NCBI GenBank assembly: GCA_023248595.1
Contig: JAHFEG010000022.1
Coordinates: 1 to 34,899, forward strand
DNA length: 34,899 nt
DNA from: Myxococcales bacterium
Lineage (GTDB): Bacteria > Myxococcota > UBA727 > JABDBI01
Reading direction: 5' to 3'
Shown: positions 23,733-32,682 of the stretch, one piece after another
Numbering within the stretch: the first letter of the stretch is position 1
Layout: each line of letters opens with the position of its first letter
Notes under the pieces: model-generated
Told to the model about the DNA's origin: nothing
Databases searched by the model: none
The model's input: the letters and a program-made list of their open reading frames with translations, nothing else
Program-made: the position numbers and the translations under genes

Positions 23733-25328
23733 ATGAGTAACCAACTAATTATCAATGTCGCTCCATTTGAAACCCGAGTCGCTTGGTTGGAAAATGGAGT
23801 TGTGCTCGAACTTTTGATTGAGCGTCAAGCAGACAAAGGTCTGGTTGGTAATATTTATTTAGGAAAAGTCCAACGCGTTCTTCCGGGGATGCAGGCCGCT
23901 TTTATTGAGCTTGGCGTTGGCAAAGCCGCCTTTTTATATGTAGGGGATGTTGCTCCACCAGAAGCCCCCGAAGAAGAATTTTTGAATGAACCGGGATCTG
24001 AGAAATCTTCTTTGAGCGATGATGTACCCGAACTGCCTTTAGAGCCGGAAGAAAAAGATGCAGTTTTTTTCGATCGCCGTAGACGTGCGAAGTATAAAAT
24101 AGAAGAACTTCTAAAGGCAGGGCAAGATATTTTAGTGCAAGTGACCAAGGATCCGATTGGAACGAAGGGTCCTCGAGTTACTTGTAATATTTCATTGCCT
24201 GGACGCCATGTTGTTTTTATGCCGACCTATGATCATATCGGTATTAGTCGGAAAATTGTAGACGAAAACGAGCGGGATCGTTTAAGGCGAATTTTATCAG
24301 AACAAAAGCCCAAGGGCTGTGGCTTTGTTTCTCGCACAGTTTCTCAGGGGATTTTAGACGAAAAATTACGGGGAGACTGCGCCTTTTTAGTCTCCATTTG
24401 GCAAGATGTCTTAAAAAGAAAGCAATTGTTAACTGCTCCGAGTCTTGTTCAGCCTGAATTAGATTTGGTGCTAAAATGCGCGCGCGATATGACCAATGAT
24501 CACCTCGATCGCATCGTGGTTGATGATCAAGAATCATTCTTACGCACCAAGCGATTTTTGGAATTTTTAGACCCACGCTTGGTGGAAAAGTTGGAGCTCT
24601 ATCAAGGACAAGATCCAATTTTTGAGAATTTTTCTCTTGAATCCGAAATTACCAAAGCCATGAGTCGCAAGGTTTGGCTTCGTTCAGGCGGATATTTGGT
24701 CATTGATCAAGCAGAAGCGCTGACTGCAATCGATGTCAATACTGGAAAATTTGTTGGCAAACGTAATTTGGCAGAAACCATTTTGCGAACCAACCTGGAA
24801 GCTGTGCGCGAAGTTGCTTATCAATTGAGGTTGCGCAACATTGGCGGTATGGTGATCATTGATTTTATCGACATGGAAAGTCACGATGATCGCGATAAAG
24901 TTGTCTCAGCCTTGCTCGATGCTTTGAAAAAAGATAAAGCGCGCTGCAACGTGATTAAGATTAGTGAGCTAGGACTGGTGGAAATGACGAGGCAACGCAA
25001 CAAAGAAAGCCTCGAGCATCAATTGTGTGAGGCTTGCTTTTATTGTGACGGTAAAGGCAGTTTAAAATCCAAACGAACCATTGCCTACGAAGTTTTTCGC
25101 ATGCTCATGCAGCGGGTTAAAACCTTTAATGAACCAAGCGTGATTGTTCATGCCCACCCCGAAGTCGTGGATTTAATTTATGGCGATGAAAATGAAATGC
25201 TTCATTTGATTGAAGCGCATGTGGGTAAACCAATTGTAGTAAAACCAAGAGGATCTTTTCATCAAGAACAGTTTGACATTTTTGGGTCAAAAATTTTGGA
25301 AAAAGAAAAGGCAACTCAAAACAAATGA
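23733..25328 (+). CDS. rng: ribonuclease G
   Basis: A 531-residue endoribonuclease of the RNase E/G family, acting in rRNA maturation and mRNA decay. Catalytic aspartates D334 (AIDVNTGKFVG) and D377 (IIDFIDM); zinc-link-like C432-x2-C435-x2-C438. An S1 domain occupies the N-terminus, interrupted at about 70-110 by an acidic stretch (PPEAPEEEF ... LPLEPEEKD) not found in E. coli RNase G. It lacks the long C-terminal scaffold of RNase E. The stop overlaps the dapE start by four bases. Confidence 0.93.
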   Translation: MSNQLIINVAPFETRVAWLENGVVLELLIERQADKGLVGNIYLGKVQRVLPGMQAAFIELGVGKAAFLYVGDVAPPEAPEEEFLNEPGSEKSSLSDDVPELPLEPEEKDAVFFDRRRRAKYKIEELLKAGQDILVQVTKDPIGTKGPRVTCNISLPGRHVVFMPTYDHIGISRKIVDENERDRLRRILSEQKPKGCGFVSRTVSQGILDEKLRGDCAFLVSIWQDVLKRKQLLTAPSLVQPELDLVLKCARDMTNDHLDRIVVDDQESFLRTKRFLEFLDPRLVEKLELYQGQDPIFENFSLESEITKAMSRKVWLRSGGYLVIDQAEALTAIDVNTGKFVGKRNLAETILRTNLEAVREVAYQLRLRNIGGMVIIDFIDMESHDDRDKVVSALLDALKKDKARCNVIKISELGLVEMTRQRNKESLEHQLCEACFYCDGKGSLKSKRTIAYEVFRMLMQRVKTFNEPSVIVHAHPEVVDLIYGDENEMLHLIEAHVGKPIVVKPRGSFHQEQFDIFGSKILEKEKATQNK

Positions 25329-26350
25329 CTTCCTATCAATCACAAGATGTTGTCGAGCTAACCATTGCTTTATGCCAGATTCCTTCCGGTACTGGAGATG
25401 AAGCAGCAGTGATAGATTATCTAGATAAACGATGCCAAGGCATGGGTTTGTCGACGAAACGTCAGCAGGTTGGTTCGTTGGCAGGTCGTGACAACCTTTT
25501 TGCTTTTTGCAAAGGGGCAACACCTTCGATTTTATTAACAACCCATTTAGATACAGTTCCTCCTTACATGGCGCCGTCCCTTAGTAGTGATGGTAAACAG
25601 CTCACGGGTCGAGGCGTATGCGATGCCAAAGGGATTGCAGCGGCGATGATTTGCGCGCTGCAAGAACTAATGGAAGGTGGCGTGAAAGAAGTCGGGTTGC
25701 TGTTTGTGGTCGGAGAAGAAACCAGTAGTGATGGAGCCAAAGCTGCAGTTCAGAATTTTTTGCCACAAGTACAATATGTGATTAATGGCGAGCCAACAGA
25801 TTTAAAATTAGCCAGCAGTATGAAGGGCAGCATTGTTTTTGAATTAGAATCGACGGGTAAGGCTGGCCACAGCGCATATCCGGAAAGTGGTTTCTCGGCT
25901 TTGCATCAATTGAACGAGGATGTGCATCAAATTTTAAATTATGCTTGGCCAGTTCATAACCAATTTGGAGCAACCACTGTGAATATTGGACGCTTTGAAG
26001 GTGGTGTTGCTGCCAACGTGATTGCTGATTATGCTTCTGCAAAAGGTATTATGCGTACCACAGAAGATGCAGGTAAACTGGAAGCTGTCTTGCAAGGTCT
26101 TGTTTCTGCTCACACAACCATAAAAATATTATCTAGCTCTTCGCCAATGATGTTTGTTGCTGTCGATGGTTTTGAAACGTGCGTGGTTTCTTTTGGTTCA
26201 GATGTGCCGCATTTGAAGAGCTTAGGTGAACCTTTGTTGATCGGACCGGGTTCTATTTTTAAGGCACACGCGGATGATGAATCAATTGATGTTGCCGACT
26301 TGCGTGAAGCTGTCAGCGTGTACAAAAAGTTGTGTTTGAAATTATTGTGA
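25325..26350 (+). CDS. dapE: M20-family deacylase, probable succinyl-diaminopimelate desuccinylase
   Basis: A 341-residue zinc peptidase-fold enzyme. Metal ligands and motifs: H74 in TTHLDTVPP, GRGVCDAKG, VGEETSSDGA, NGEPTD and the late FKAHADDES histidine; AGHSAYPESG marks the dimerisation-domain junction. The sequence alone would also fit acetylornithine deacetylase or a LysK-like enzyme. Being translationally coupled in an operon headed by dapF and followed by dapD (the succinylase branch) makes DapE the likely role. No ribosome site of its own is needed given the ATGA overlap with rng. Confidence 0.8.
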   Translation: MTSYQSQDVVELTIALCQIPSGTGDEAAVIDYLDKRCQGMGLSTKRQQVGSLAGRDNLFAFCKGATPSILLTTHLDTVPPYMAPSLSSDGKQLTGRGVCDAKGIAAAMICALQELMEGGVKEVGLLFVVGEETSSDGAKAAVQNFLPQVQYVINGEPTDLKLASSMKGSIVFELESTGKAGHSAYPESGFSALHQLNEDVHQILNYAWPVHNQFGATTVNIGRFEGGVAANVIADYASAKGIMRTTEDAGKLEAVLQGLVSAHTTIKILSSSSPMMFVAVDGFETCVVSFGSDVPHLKSLGEPLLIGPGSIFKAHADDESIDVADLREAVSVYKKLCLKLL

Positions 26351-26357
26351 GGTTTTA

Positions 26358-26442
26358 ATTGTCATTCCGGACTCGTTCCCACTACTGTCCAAAACGTTTT
26401 GATGGATTTAGTCCCCCTTAGAAAAAGGGGGTAGGGGGATTT
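26358..26442. repeat. left arm of an 85-bp inverted repeat
   Basis: Starts ATTGTCATTCCGGACTCG and ends AGGGGGATTT. It matches the reverse complement of 26552-26636 at 84 of 85 positions by my reading (one T/C difference near its inner end). It combines a GTCAT-type palindromic-repeat end with the C-rich dispersed repeat also seen at 20842 and 11991. Confidence 0.92.
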
Positions 26443-26448
26443 AATAAT

Positions 26449-26523
26449 GGTATAAACCTGATATAACATTGACACTTAAACCGGAGACATAGCTGACAGT
26501 TTTTAAAACGGGTAGAAAGAATT
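26449..26523 (-). repeat. IS-end-like repeat in the loop of the inverted repeat
   Basis: The reverse complement of this 75-bp stretch aligns to 46-119 at the broken 5' end of trpB, sharing CTGTCAGCTATGTCTCCGGT exactly. No transposase lies next to it, so this is a solo end or a remnant. It occupies most of the 109-bp spacer between the two arms. Confidence 0.75.
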
Positions 26524-26551
26524 TTCCGATTTTTATCGTCGAAAACGGGAA

Positions 26552-26636
26552 AAATCCCCCTGCCCCCTTTTTCTAAGGGGGACTAAATCCATCAAAACGT
26601 TTTGGACAGTAGTGGGAACGAGTCCGGAATGACAAT
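26552..26636. repeat. right arm of the 85-bp inverted repeat
   Basis: Reverse-complement partner of 26358-26442. The whole 303-bp dapE-dapD gap is therefore repeat-derived and contains no gene. In RNA it would make an ~84-bp stem, 17 bases upstream of the dapD start, which could end or modulate the transcript from the dapF operon. Confidence 0.92.
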
Positions 26637-26653
26637 AAGATTCGAGGAATTTT

Positions 26654-27508
26654 ATGACCGATACATTGTTTTCTGAAATGCAAAATTATTTTGACCTGAC
26701 CAGTGAAGAACTTCGTCAGGAAAACACCAGAAAATCTGCATATAAAATCTGCGATCAATTTTTAACCGCGCTGGAAAAAGGTGAAATCCGCACAGCATCT
26801 TGTGATGCGCAGGGTATTTGGCAAGTAAACGACCAGGTCAAAAAAGGGATTCTGTTTGCTTTTAAGTTAGGCGTTGTTGTTGCCATGGGCGATGAAGCCC
26901 TACCTTTCTATGATAAAGACACTTTGCCTTTGCAGCATTTTGCTTCTGAACAAAAAATACGCATCGTTCCCGGCGGATCATCCGTGCGTCGAGGCGCATA
27001 TGTTGCTCCTCATGTGACCGTCATGCCACCAGCTTATATTAATGTTGGGGCGTTTGTAGACGAAGGAACAATGGTTGATTCCCATGCTCTCGTAGGTAGC
27101 TGTGCTCAAATTGGCAAGCGTGTGCACTTGTCAGCGGCGGCGCAAATCGGTGGTGTGCTGGAGCCAATTGGTGCTATGCCTGTGATTATTGAAGACGATG
27201 CCTTTATTGGTGGCAACACGGGAATTTATGAAGGAACTATCGTGCGTTCTTTGGCGGTGATTGCTGCTGGTGTTATTTTGACATCGAGTACGCAAGTATT
27301 TGATTTACCAAACCAGCGCATTATTTCTTCAAAGCCTGGTGTCCCTTTGGAAATCCCCAAAGGCGCCGTGGTTGTTCCTGGTTCTAGACCAGCGAAAGGC
27401 GATTTTGCCAAAGCGCATGGTTTGTCAGTAGCCACTCCAATTATTGTCAAATATCGAGATGCCCAAACAGATAGAAAAGCTGCCTTGGAAACTGCACTTC
27501 GGCAGTAA
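26654..27508 (+). CDS. dapD: tetrahydrodipicolinate N-succinyltransferase
   Basis: A 284-residue left-handed beta-helix acyltransferase, succinylating tetrahydrodipicolinate in the lysine/diaminopimelate pathway. The N-terminal helical part is followed by hexapeptide repeats (ARVG-like turns in [53 protein letters not shown]). A GAGGA ribosome site lies before the ATG. Same direction as the dapF-dapE operon but separated from it by the large inverted repeat, so it may need its own promoter; none is evident. Confidence 0.95.
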   Translation: MTDTLFSEMQNYFDLTSEELRQENTRKSAYKICDQFLTALEKGEIRTASCDAQGIWQVNDQVKKGILFAFKLGVVVAMGDEALPFYDKDTLPLQHFASEQKIRIVPGGSSVRRGAYVAPHVTVMPPAYINVGAFVDEGTMVDSHALVGSCAQIGKRVHLSAAAQIGGVLEPIGAMPVIIEDDAFIGGNTGIYEGTIVRSLAVIAAGVILTSSTQVFDLPNQRIISSKPGVPLEIPKGAVVVPGSRPAKGDFAKAHGLSVATPIIVKYRDAQTDRKAALETALRQ

Positions 27509-27628
27509 GAAACAGCCGTCTCTTTTTGACTTTATCGCTGGAAAGTGTTGGTGGCGCCAATTTGGAGACAACAATTTGTTAAGCGCATTCTAGCCGTCAT
27601 TGCTGGTTGATGCTGTAATTCTGCCCAC

Positions 27629-27656
27629 CAGCCCTATTGCCTGCGCTAAAGGGCTG
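27629..27656. promoter_or_regulatory. hairpin just upstream of the AAA+ operon promoter
   Basis: The 7-bp arms CAGCCCT (27629-27635) and AGGGCTG (27650-27656) flank a 14-base loop and lie immediately before the -35 box. No T-run follows, so it is more likely an operator or a coincidence than a terminator. Confidence 0.35.
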
Positions 27657-27692
27657 TTGACACAAGCTATATTTTATATAGTATAGCCCTGA
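27657..27692 (+). promoter_or_regulatory. candidate promoter of the AAA+/VWA/RCC1 operon
   Basis: A consensus TTGACA (27657-27662) is followed by an AT-rich stretch with overlapping TATAG-type -10 candidates; the spacing is 14 for TATAGT or 19 for TATAGC, neither ideal. It lies about 20-55 bases before the ATG of the first operon gene, in the only sizeable non-repeat gap near it. Confidence 0.5.
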
Positions 27693-27712
27693 ATAAACAA
27701 CCAAGGTCTAAT

Positions 27713-29149
27713 ATGAAATATTTATCTATAATGTTTTTTTTGCTTTCTAATTTATTGCATGCTGAATCCCAAATGGTTCAGCTTTTTAAGGTCAAGGCTG
27801 AAGGCAAGACCTATGCTTACGATGGTCTGACGGACGATGGCCTAAAAGTTATCAAGAAGTTGCGTGATGACCTGAGAACTCGGTTTCAGTTGTTTGACAA
27901 TGAATTCAAGAGTCTAAAAAATACCCACCATGCGCTTACGGTAGCCCGTCTTTTCCAGGGAAATGCCTTTCTTTACGGCCCCCCCGGTGGTGCTAAATCG
28001 GCAATTGTAGAATGGATGTTCAAAGGTGAAAACGGGCAGGCATTTCAGCTGCAACTGCACCAAATGATGACAGAACAAGCCTTCGTCGGTGGACAGAACT
28101 TTGAGAAAGCCAAAGAAGGCGTTTTTGAAGTTAATACCGAAGGCAGTTTAGCAGACTATCCAGTGGCCTTGATCGATGAAGTGGAGAAAGGAAATCCAGC
28201 GGCTTTGTCAGCGTTGCTCAGCCTTTTGAATGAGCGAAAGGTTCTGGCAGGTAACAAAGTGATTAAAGCCAAGACAGAGACAGTTTTTGCCACCAGTAAC
28301 TCCAATTTACCTGAGCTAAGCGCTCAATTTCAAGCCAATGGACAGGGCTCTACTGCGCCGGCTTTGTTAAACCGGTTTCAATTTAAATGTTTCGTTTACA
28401 ACTGGCTTTCTGCAGCGGATCAATCTGCGTTAGATGCGAGAAGAGACCAAAAGCGTCGCTTACAAGCGCTGGCTCATGGATGCCCAGAGGCTATAGCCAA
28501 AAGTGAAGTTTTCTTAGATCCGCCCAAAGTGGATTTTGCTCAAATGCGTTTATTGGCGAATGTCATGATGGAGACAGATGCAGGCTTTAAGGTCGCTTAC
28601 AGAAATTTGGCAGAAGCCATGCGTTTGGAGACCAATAAGGCTGTTTGCGAGTCAGAAGAACGACATAAAAAGAGTCGTTATGATGAGCCATTTGTGTATT
28701 TTCCTTCTTGTGACTACACCGAGCGCTTGCGTCAGCAGATCCCAGAAGTGGTGATGTATTCAGCTTTTATTGATTTCTTACTGTCCAATTTGGCTGATGA
28801 TGAATATCTCGTAAAGGCCACGAAAAAACCTTTTACGCTTGGGACTTTGTCGCTTTGGAGAGCCCATTTGGTTATGACTACCGTGGGGCCTGGTGATGTG
28901 AAATTGATTTTCAATCAGGATGGCAAGGCAGATTTAGAATTCAATATGACGATCAATGAAGCCACACTTCGTGATCACCGCGAAGGGCAATTGCTCAAAA
29001 ATCTTAAAGAAGAGCAAGACCGCTTTAAACGGACTTTTTTGAGTTTAGTTTCGGATTCTCAGCAATCTATCGCTGCAGCGTCCAAATACTCAAAGAGCCT
29101 TAATGTCGATGACGGTGGTGATTTTGAGTTGAGAATTCAAAGAAACTAA
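27713..29149 (+). CDS. MoxR/RavA-type AAA+ ATPase with an N-terminal export signal
   Basis: A 478-residue AAA+ ATPase: Walker A GPPGGAKS at 89-96, Walker B ALIDEVEK with D155/E156, sensor-1 N196 in FATSN, and LLNRFQFKCF with an arginine-finger candidate. MoxR-type ATPases remodel or insert cofactors into target proteins together with a VWA partner, and the next gene supplies a VWA domain. Unusually it opens with a good signal peptide, MKYLSIMFFLLSNLLHAES; the start at 27713 has an AAGG ribosome site, whereas the internal ATG at 27779, which would remove the signal, has none. Periplasm normally has no ATP, so place of action is a puzzle. The C-terminal ~200 residues are helical and unfamiliar. 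The next gene starts 14 bp on. Confidence 0.85.
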   Translation: MKYLSIMFFLLSNLLHAESQMVQLFKVKAEGKTYAYDGLTDDGLKVIKKLRDDLRTRFQLFDNEFKSLKNTHHALTVARLFQGNAFLYGPPGGAKSAIVEWMFKGENGQAFQLQLHQMMTEQAFVGGQNFEKAKEGVFEVNTEGSLADYPVALIDEVEKGNPAALSALLSLLNERKVLAGNKVIKAKTETVFATSNSNLPELSAQFQANGQGSTAPALLNRFQFKCFVYNWLSAADQSALDARRDQKRRLQALAHGCPEAIAKSEVFLDPPKVDFAQMRLLANVMMETDAGFKVAYRNLAEAMRLETNKAVCESEERHKKSRYDEPFVYFPSCDYTERLRQQIPEVVMYSAFIDFLLSNLADDEYLVKATKKPFTLGTLSLWRAHLVMTTVGPGDVKLIFNQDGKADLEFNMTINEATLRDHREGQLLKNLKEEQDRFKRTFLSLVSDSQQSIAAASKYSKSLNVDDGGDFELRIQRN

Positions 29150-29163
29150 AAGGAAAAATCCAA

Positions 29164-32100
29164 ATGCGATTCAATACTCTGATTCTTTGCTTGAGTACTT
29201 GTTTGGGGTTTGCCGGTGTCCATGCTGAGCGTTTGCCAACAGATGCAAATGCTCGCAGGCAGGCACTACTAGCGACCTATGTAGAAGCGCTTTATCCTAA
29301 AGAAGATCCCTTCTCACGGGTGTTTAGTCTGGAGCAAGGCACTGCTATATTCGAACGTTTGTCTATGCGTAAGCAGGCAAATGGTGTCTATGTTAAAAGT
29401 CCATTGGCTCAGGTCAACGATGCTTTGAAACATTGGCATGCTCGAAGCCAAGACATGGATCTTGAGCTGATTCAAGCAGTATTGGATGATGCTGACAAGG
29501 TCATAACCAGCAGTGGCTATAGTCTGATTGAGCGCCAGTCGAATCTTTTGGCGCTGCGCATGTTGGGAGATTATCTACATCGCTTTGAAGTACCTGTTGA
29601 AGTACTTGATCGTGATGGAGAGAAACCCGCAAAAGAAGAAGAGAAAAAGGCTGCGCCACAGGAAAAATCAGAATCTAAGCCTCAGCCTCAGCCTCAGCCT
29701 CAGCCTTCATATCAGGAAATGCCTAAAGGCTATGAACCGCATACGAAAGATACTGAGAAAGACCAAGAAAAAGGTTCTAAAGATGACCAGTACATAATTG
29801 CTGAAGCCAATTTTGCGACGCCTTTTTGGGGACAGGCTTATTATGCCGAAGTCGTGCGCGGTGCGGCCATACCTTTGCAAGATATCGATTTGCCCATGGG
29901 TTTTAAAACACCGGCCTCATCATCTGCAACAGGAAAAGAAATGGTGGTGCGCACCTATGGGAAAAAACAGGTGCGCCTCTTTTTGCCTCCAGGATTTCAG
30001 CCCCTGCAACCGACCGATCCCAGAGCGCGCATTTTGCGAGGCGCCAACGGTGGTTATGAACTGAAAATGAGCGAAGACTTAGGCGAAGTTCGTATCCCTT
30101 TGCAAACAGGCGTTAAGGAATTGCTGAACCCGCAGGTGCTTGAAATCTTAACCCGAGAAGTTGGTTTCACGGATTCACAATGGCCTGCTTTAATCCGCGC
30201 AGATTTGTTTGACAAAGTTTCGCCTAACCAAAAACAGAATGCTTTGGTTGTGGCTCAAGCTGTGGCTAATCACATTTCGGGAAAGTATCTTTACAGTGTG
30301 GGCGCCCGTGCAGAAAAGGATCCAATTGATGCTTTAAATGCTGGTGCTTTTCAGTGCGACATGGCTGCGTTTTTAATGGTAGGCGTGCTGCGTGATGTGT
30401 ACGAAATTCCTTCTCGCGTTGTTGGTGGATTTCGAGCCAAAAAACACAAAGCTGGAAAAGATTCGAAGAGCTACTTGGTGATGCCCGGCGAGGCCCATGC
30501 TTGGGTGGAAGTGTATCACGATGGTCAATGGCACGTCTACGATCCAACTCCGATCAAGAAAGATAAAAAAGACAAAAAAGATGACGAAGACGGCGAAGAT
30601 GGAGAAAAAGATGAGTACTCGGATCGAGAACTCGAAAATACTTTGCAGCCAGAATCAGAGGAAGAACCTGGGGCGCCTGGCGAACCTGACCAAAGCGATC
30701 AAAAACCGAGTCACCAAGAGCGTGTTAAAGAAGCATCTCAAAAGCGAGAAAAAGAGCAAAAACCGGACTCCAAAAAAGAGGAAGTGATTGATCCGGCGAA
30801 CATGATGGACAACCAGGAGTTCGCCTCCAAGCTTGAGCTTGGATCTTTAAGTTTATTGACAGATGGTGTGCGAAATCCTTTTCGGGATCGCGGAATTCGG
30901 GTTCTTTTGCGCTTGATTTTAGATCCGCGTCAAAGTGGTCAGGCCATCTTTGATGCTTTAGCTCAGACTAAAGGTCTTATTTTGGGAGCATCGGGTGAGC
31001 AGGTTAAATCCATTTATCAAGAGGCTGTGCAGATACATGAAAAAAACCATTATGGATTGGAACCTTGGTTAAGAGAAACTGCTAACTTGCTGTCAACGCG
31101 AAAACTATCGGTTTCATATAAAGAGATTTATCGTATCCAGAAGGCTGTTTCCATGTTCGGACAAACGCTGGATGGAATCGGAACAATTCAATCTCCTAGG
31201 GTGATCTTGTCAACCTTGGAAGAAGTGCTTAAAGACATTAACCAATTGGCTCACCCAGATTCTCAAGAAATTGCGAGGGTGCAAGAATTTTATCAATCAT
31301 TGCCTGGCCTGGTTCAGCAATTGTTGCGTCAAAAATACAATTTGGTTTCTGTCGGAGCAAATGCTGCTACCAAAGAAGTTGCTCGTTTGCTTAAAACTGG
31401 ACAGATGAATGATTATCAGTTGCTTTCGATTTTAAGCCCACTGACCGATTTTATTTTGAATGCCACACCACGTCCCGAGTTTGAAGAAGTTAAGACATGG
31501 CAGAGGGACACTAAGCAGCCAAGAGGCAGCGACTTAATGCTTTTGCAGCGGTTTAGTGAATTATCTAAATCTTTGTCGCTTAACCCAGGACGTTCGCTGG
31601 AAGAAAATTTGCAAAATGGGCATGTATTCGTTCCTGTCAGACGACATCGTGTGTTGATTCCCACCGGTCATGGCATCGAAGAAGGTGAGCGTATTTCTAT
31701 TGTACTGTACGATACCTCAGGAAGTATGTCAGGGGATTTGGCTAGGTTTCAAGCAGGACTCATTGCAGCTTTTACCGCGCGAGCTATTAGCGATGTTAGT
31801 CTCAGCGGAAAGCATCGGCATAAAGTGGTAGTAGTTCCTTTTGATGATAAACCAGGTACTCCGGTGAAGATAACCAGCACTCAGGAAGCCTTGAATATAG
31901 TTGACGGTTATCAATCTAATTTTGCCAATACCGGTGGTGGCACGGATATTCAGGCTGCGTTGATTCAAGCACTGGCCCTTATTGCTGATGCCCAAAATCG
32001 ATTAGGCGAGCCCTTGGCAGCGGCGAACATTGTGCTGATGACCGATGGTCAGTCTGCAATCAATTTTGATGAACTAGCCATGGCTCGGAGTGCAATTGAT

Positions 32101-32682
32101 CGAGAGACTCCGGTGCAGACCTTATTTGTTTCACTTGGGCAATCCAATGACGAGCTGATGAACTTTGCAATGCAATCCAAAAGTTCTGGATTTGATGAAG
32201 GATTTTATCGAGAATATTCAGGCAGTCATATTCAAGACATTTTAAAAGAAGCGGATAGCAATCTTTTTGGTAAGGTTCAGCCTGGGTTTATTTACACGGA
32301 GCAGCAACCCTCCTCTTTGTTACCAGCAACCCATCAGCGTATTGCTAAGGCGCAAAACTTGATTCGGGAATGGTTAACCAGCGTAGAAAGTCTGGACTAT
32401 TTTGTGCCAGCTCAGGAGCATTTTAATTCGATACAAGCGTTGAGGTGGAATGATGCGTCGCATGTCGATAGAAAATTGCAAACCCATCTGCAAGAATTGC
32501 GGCGATTTGGTTACTCGCAAATATTTAAACGTAAGTCTTCTTTTTTAGAGACAATAGTCGATGATGTTTTCTTGAATTTTAAATCTCTTGCCGGTATTGA
32601 GATGTCAAATCTGAATGAAAATGAACTGGCTGAATTTAGACATTGGCTTAGAGAGGCAGCAGGTTTGGCGGTGTCGTCATGA
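29164..32682 (+). CDS. exported transglutaminase-like plus VWA-domain protein
   Basis: A 1172-residue protein with a signal peptide ending GFAGVHA. Domains in order: unfamiliar N-terminal region; Pro-Gln and charged linker (~155-205); a transglutaminase-core fold with catalytic triad C398 (GAFQCDMAAF), H445 (GEAHAWVEVY) and D460 (YDPTP); a second long Lys/Asp/Glu linker (~465-540); a helical region; and a von Willebrand A domain (~842-1030) with intact MIDAS motif D850-TSGSMS and the later GGGTDIQ and MTDGQS segments. VWA domains bind proteins through a metal ion; the transglutaminase fold is often a cysteine protease or crosslinker. AAGGA precedes the ATG. It overlaps the next gene by ATGA. 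Partner of the upstream AAA+ protein by analogy with MoxR-VWA and RavA-ViaA pairs. Confidence 0.85.
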   Translation: MRFNTLILCLSTCLGFAGVHAERLPTDANARRQALLATYVEALYPKEDPFSRVFSLEQGTAIFERLSMRKQANGVYVKSPLAQVNDALKHWHARSQDMDLELIQAVLDDADKVITSSGYSLIERQSNLLALRMLGDYLHRFEVPVEVLDRDGEKPAKEEEKKAAPQEKSESKPQPQPQPQPSYQEMPKGYEPHTKDTEKDQEKGSKDDQYIIAEANFATPFWGQAYYAEVVRGAAIPLQDIDLPMGFKTPASSSATGKEMVVRTYGKKQVRLFLPPGFQPLQPTDPRARILRGANGGYELKMSEDLGEVRIPLQTGVKELLNPQVLEILTREVGFTDSQWPALIRADLFDKVSPNQKQNALVVAQAVANHISGKYLYSVGARAEKDPIDALNAGAFQCDMAAFLMVGVLRDVYEIPSRVVGGFRAKKHKAGKDSKSYLVMPGEAHAWVEVYHDGQWHVYDPTPIKKDKKDKKDDEDGEDGEKDEYSDRELENTLQPESEEEPGAPGEPDQSDQKPSHQERVKEASQKREKEQKPDSKKEEVIDPANMMDNQEFASKLELGSLSLLTDGVRNPFRDRGIRVLLRLILDPRQSGQAIFDALAQTKGLILGASGEQVKSIYQEAVQIHEKNHYGLEPWLRETANLLSTRKLSVSYKEIYRIQKAVSMFGQTLDGIGTIQSPRVILSTLEEVLKDINQLAHPDSQEIARVQEFYQSLPGLVQQLLRQKYNLVSVGANAATKEVARLLKTGQMNDYQLLSILSPLTDFILNATPRPEFEEVKTWQRDTKQPRGSDLMLLQRFSELSKSLSLNPGRSLEENLQNGHVFVPVRRHRVLIPTGHGIEEGERISIVLYDTSGSMSGDLARFQAGLIAAFTARAISDVSLSGKHRHKVVVVPFDDKPGTPVKITSTQEALNIVDGYQSNFANTGGGTDIQAALIQALALIADAQNRLGEPLAAANIVLMTDGQSAINFDELAMARSAIDRETPVQTLFVSLGQSNDELMNFAMQSKSSGFDEGFYREYSGSHIQDILKEADSNLFGKVQPGFIYTEQQPSSLLPATHQRIAKAQNLIREWLTSVESLDYFVPAQEHFNSIQALRWNDASHVDRKLQTHLQELRRFGYSQIFKRKSSFLETIVDDVFLNFKSLAGIEMSNLNENELAEFRHWLREAAGLAVSS
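29680..29706 (+). repeat. (CCTCAG)n hexanucleotide microsatellite
   Basis: About four tandem CCTCAG units coding for Pro-Gln repeats (KPQPQPQPQPS) in the first linker of the transglutaminase/VWA gene. Unit size is a multiple of three, so slippage would change linker length without a frameshift. Confidence 0.85.

Noticed and set aside
25325-26350. Acetylornithine deacetylase (argE)
   Set aside because: The M20 motifs cannot separate the two, but the operon with dapF and adjacent dapD makes dapE more likely; no arginine gene is near.
27779-29149. Cytoplasmic start for the AAA+ ATPase at the internal ATG
   Set aside because: There is no ribosome site before it, whereas the start at 27713 has AAGG at good spacing; still mentioned because the export of an ATPase is odd.
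29528-29797. Alternative-frame protein rich in LSLSLS over the CCTCAG repeat
   Set aside because: It is the +1-frame shadow of the Pro-Gln linker of the transglutaminase/VWA gene, which has full domain support.
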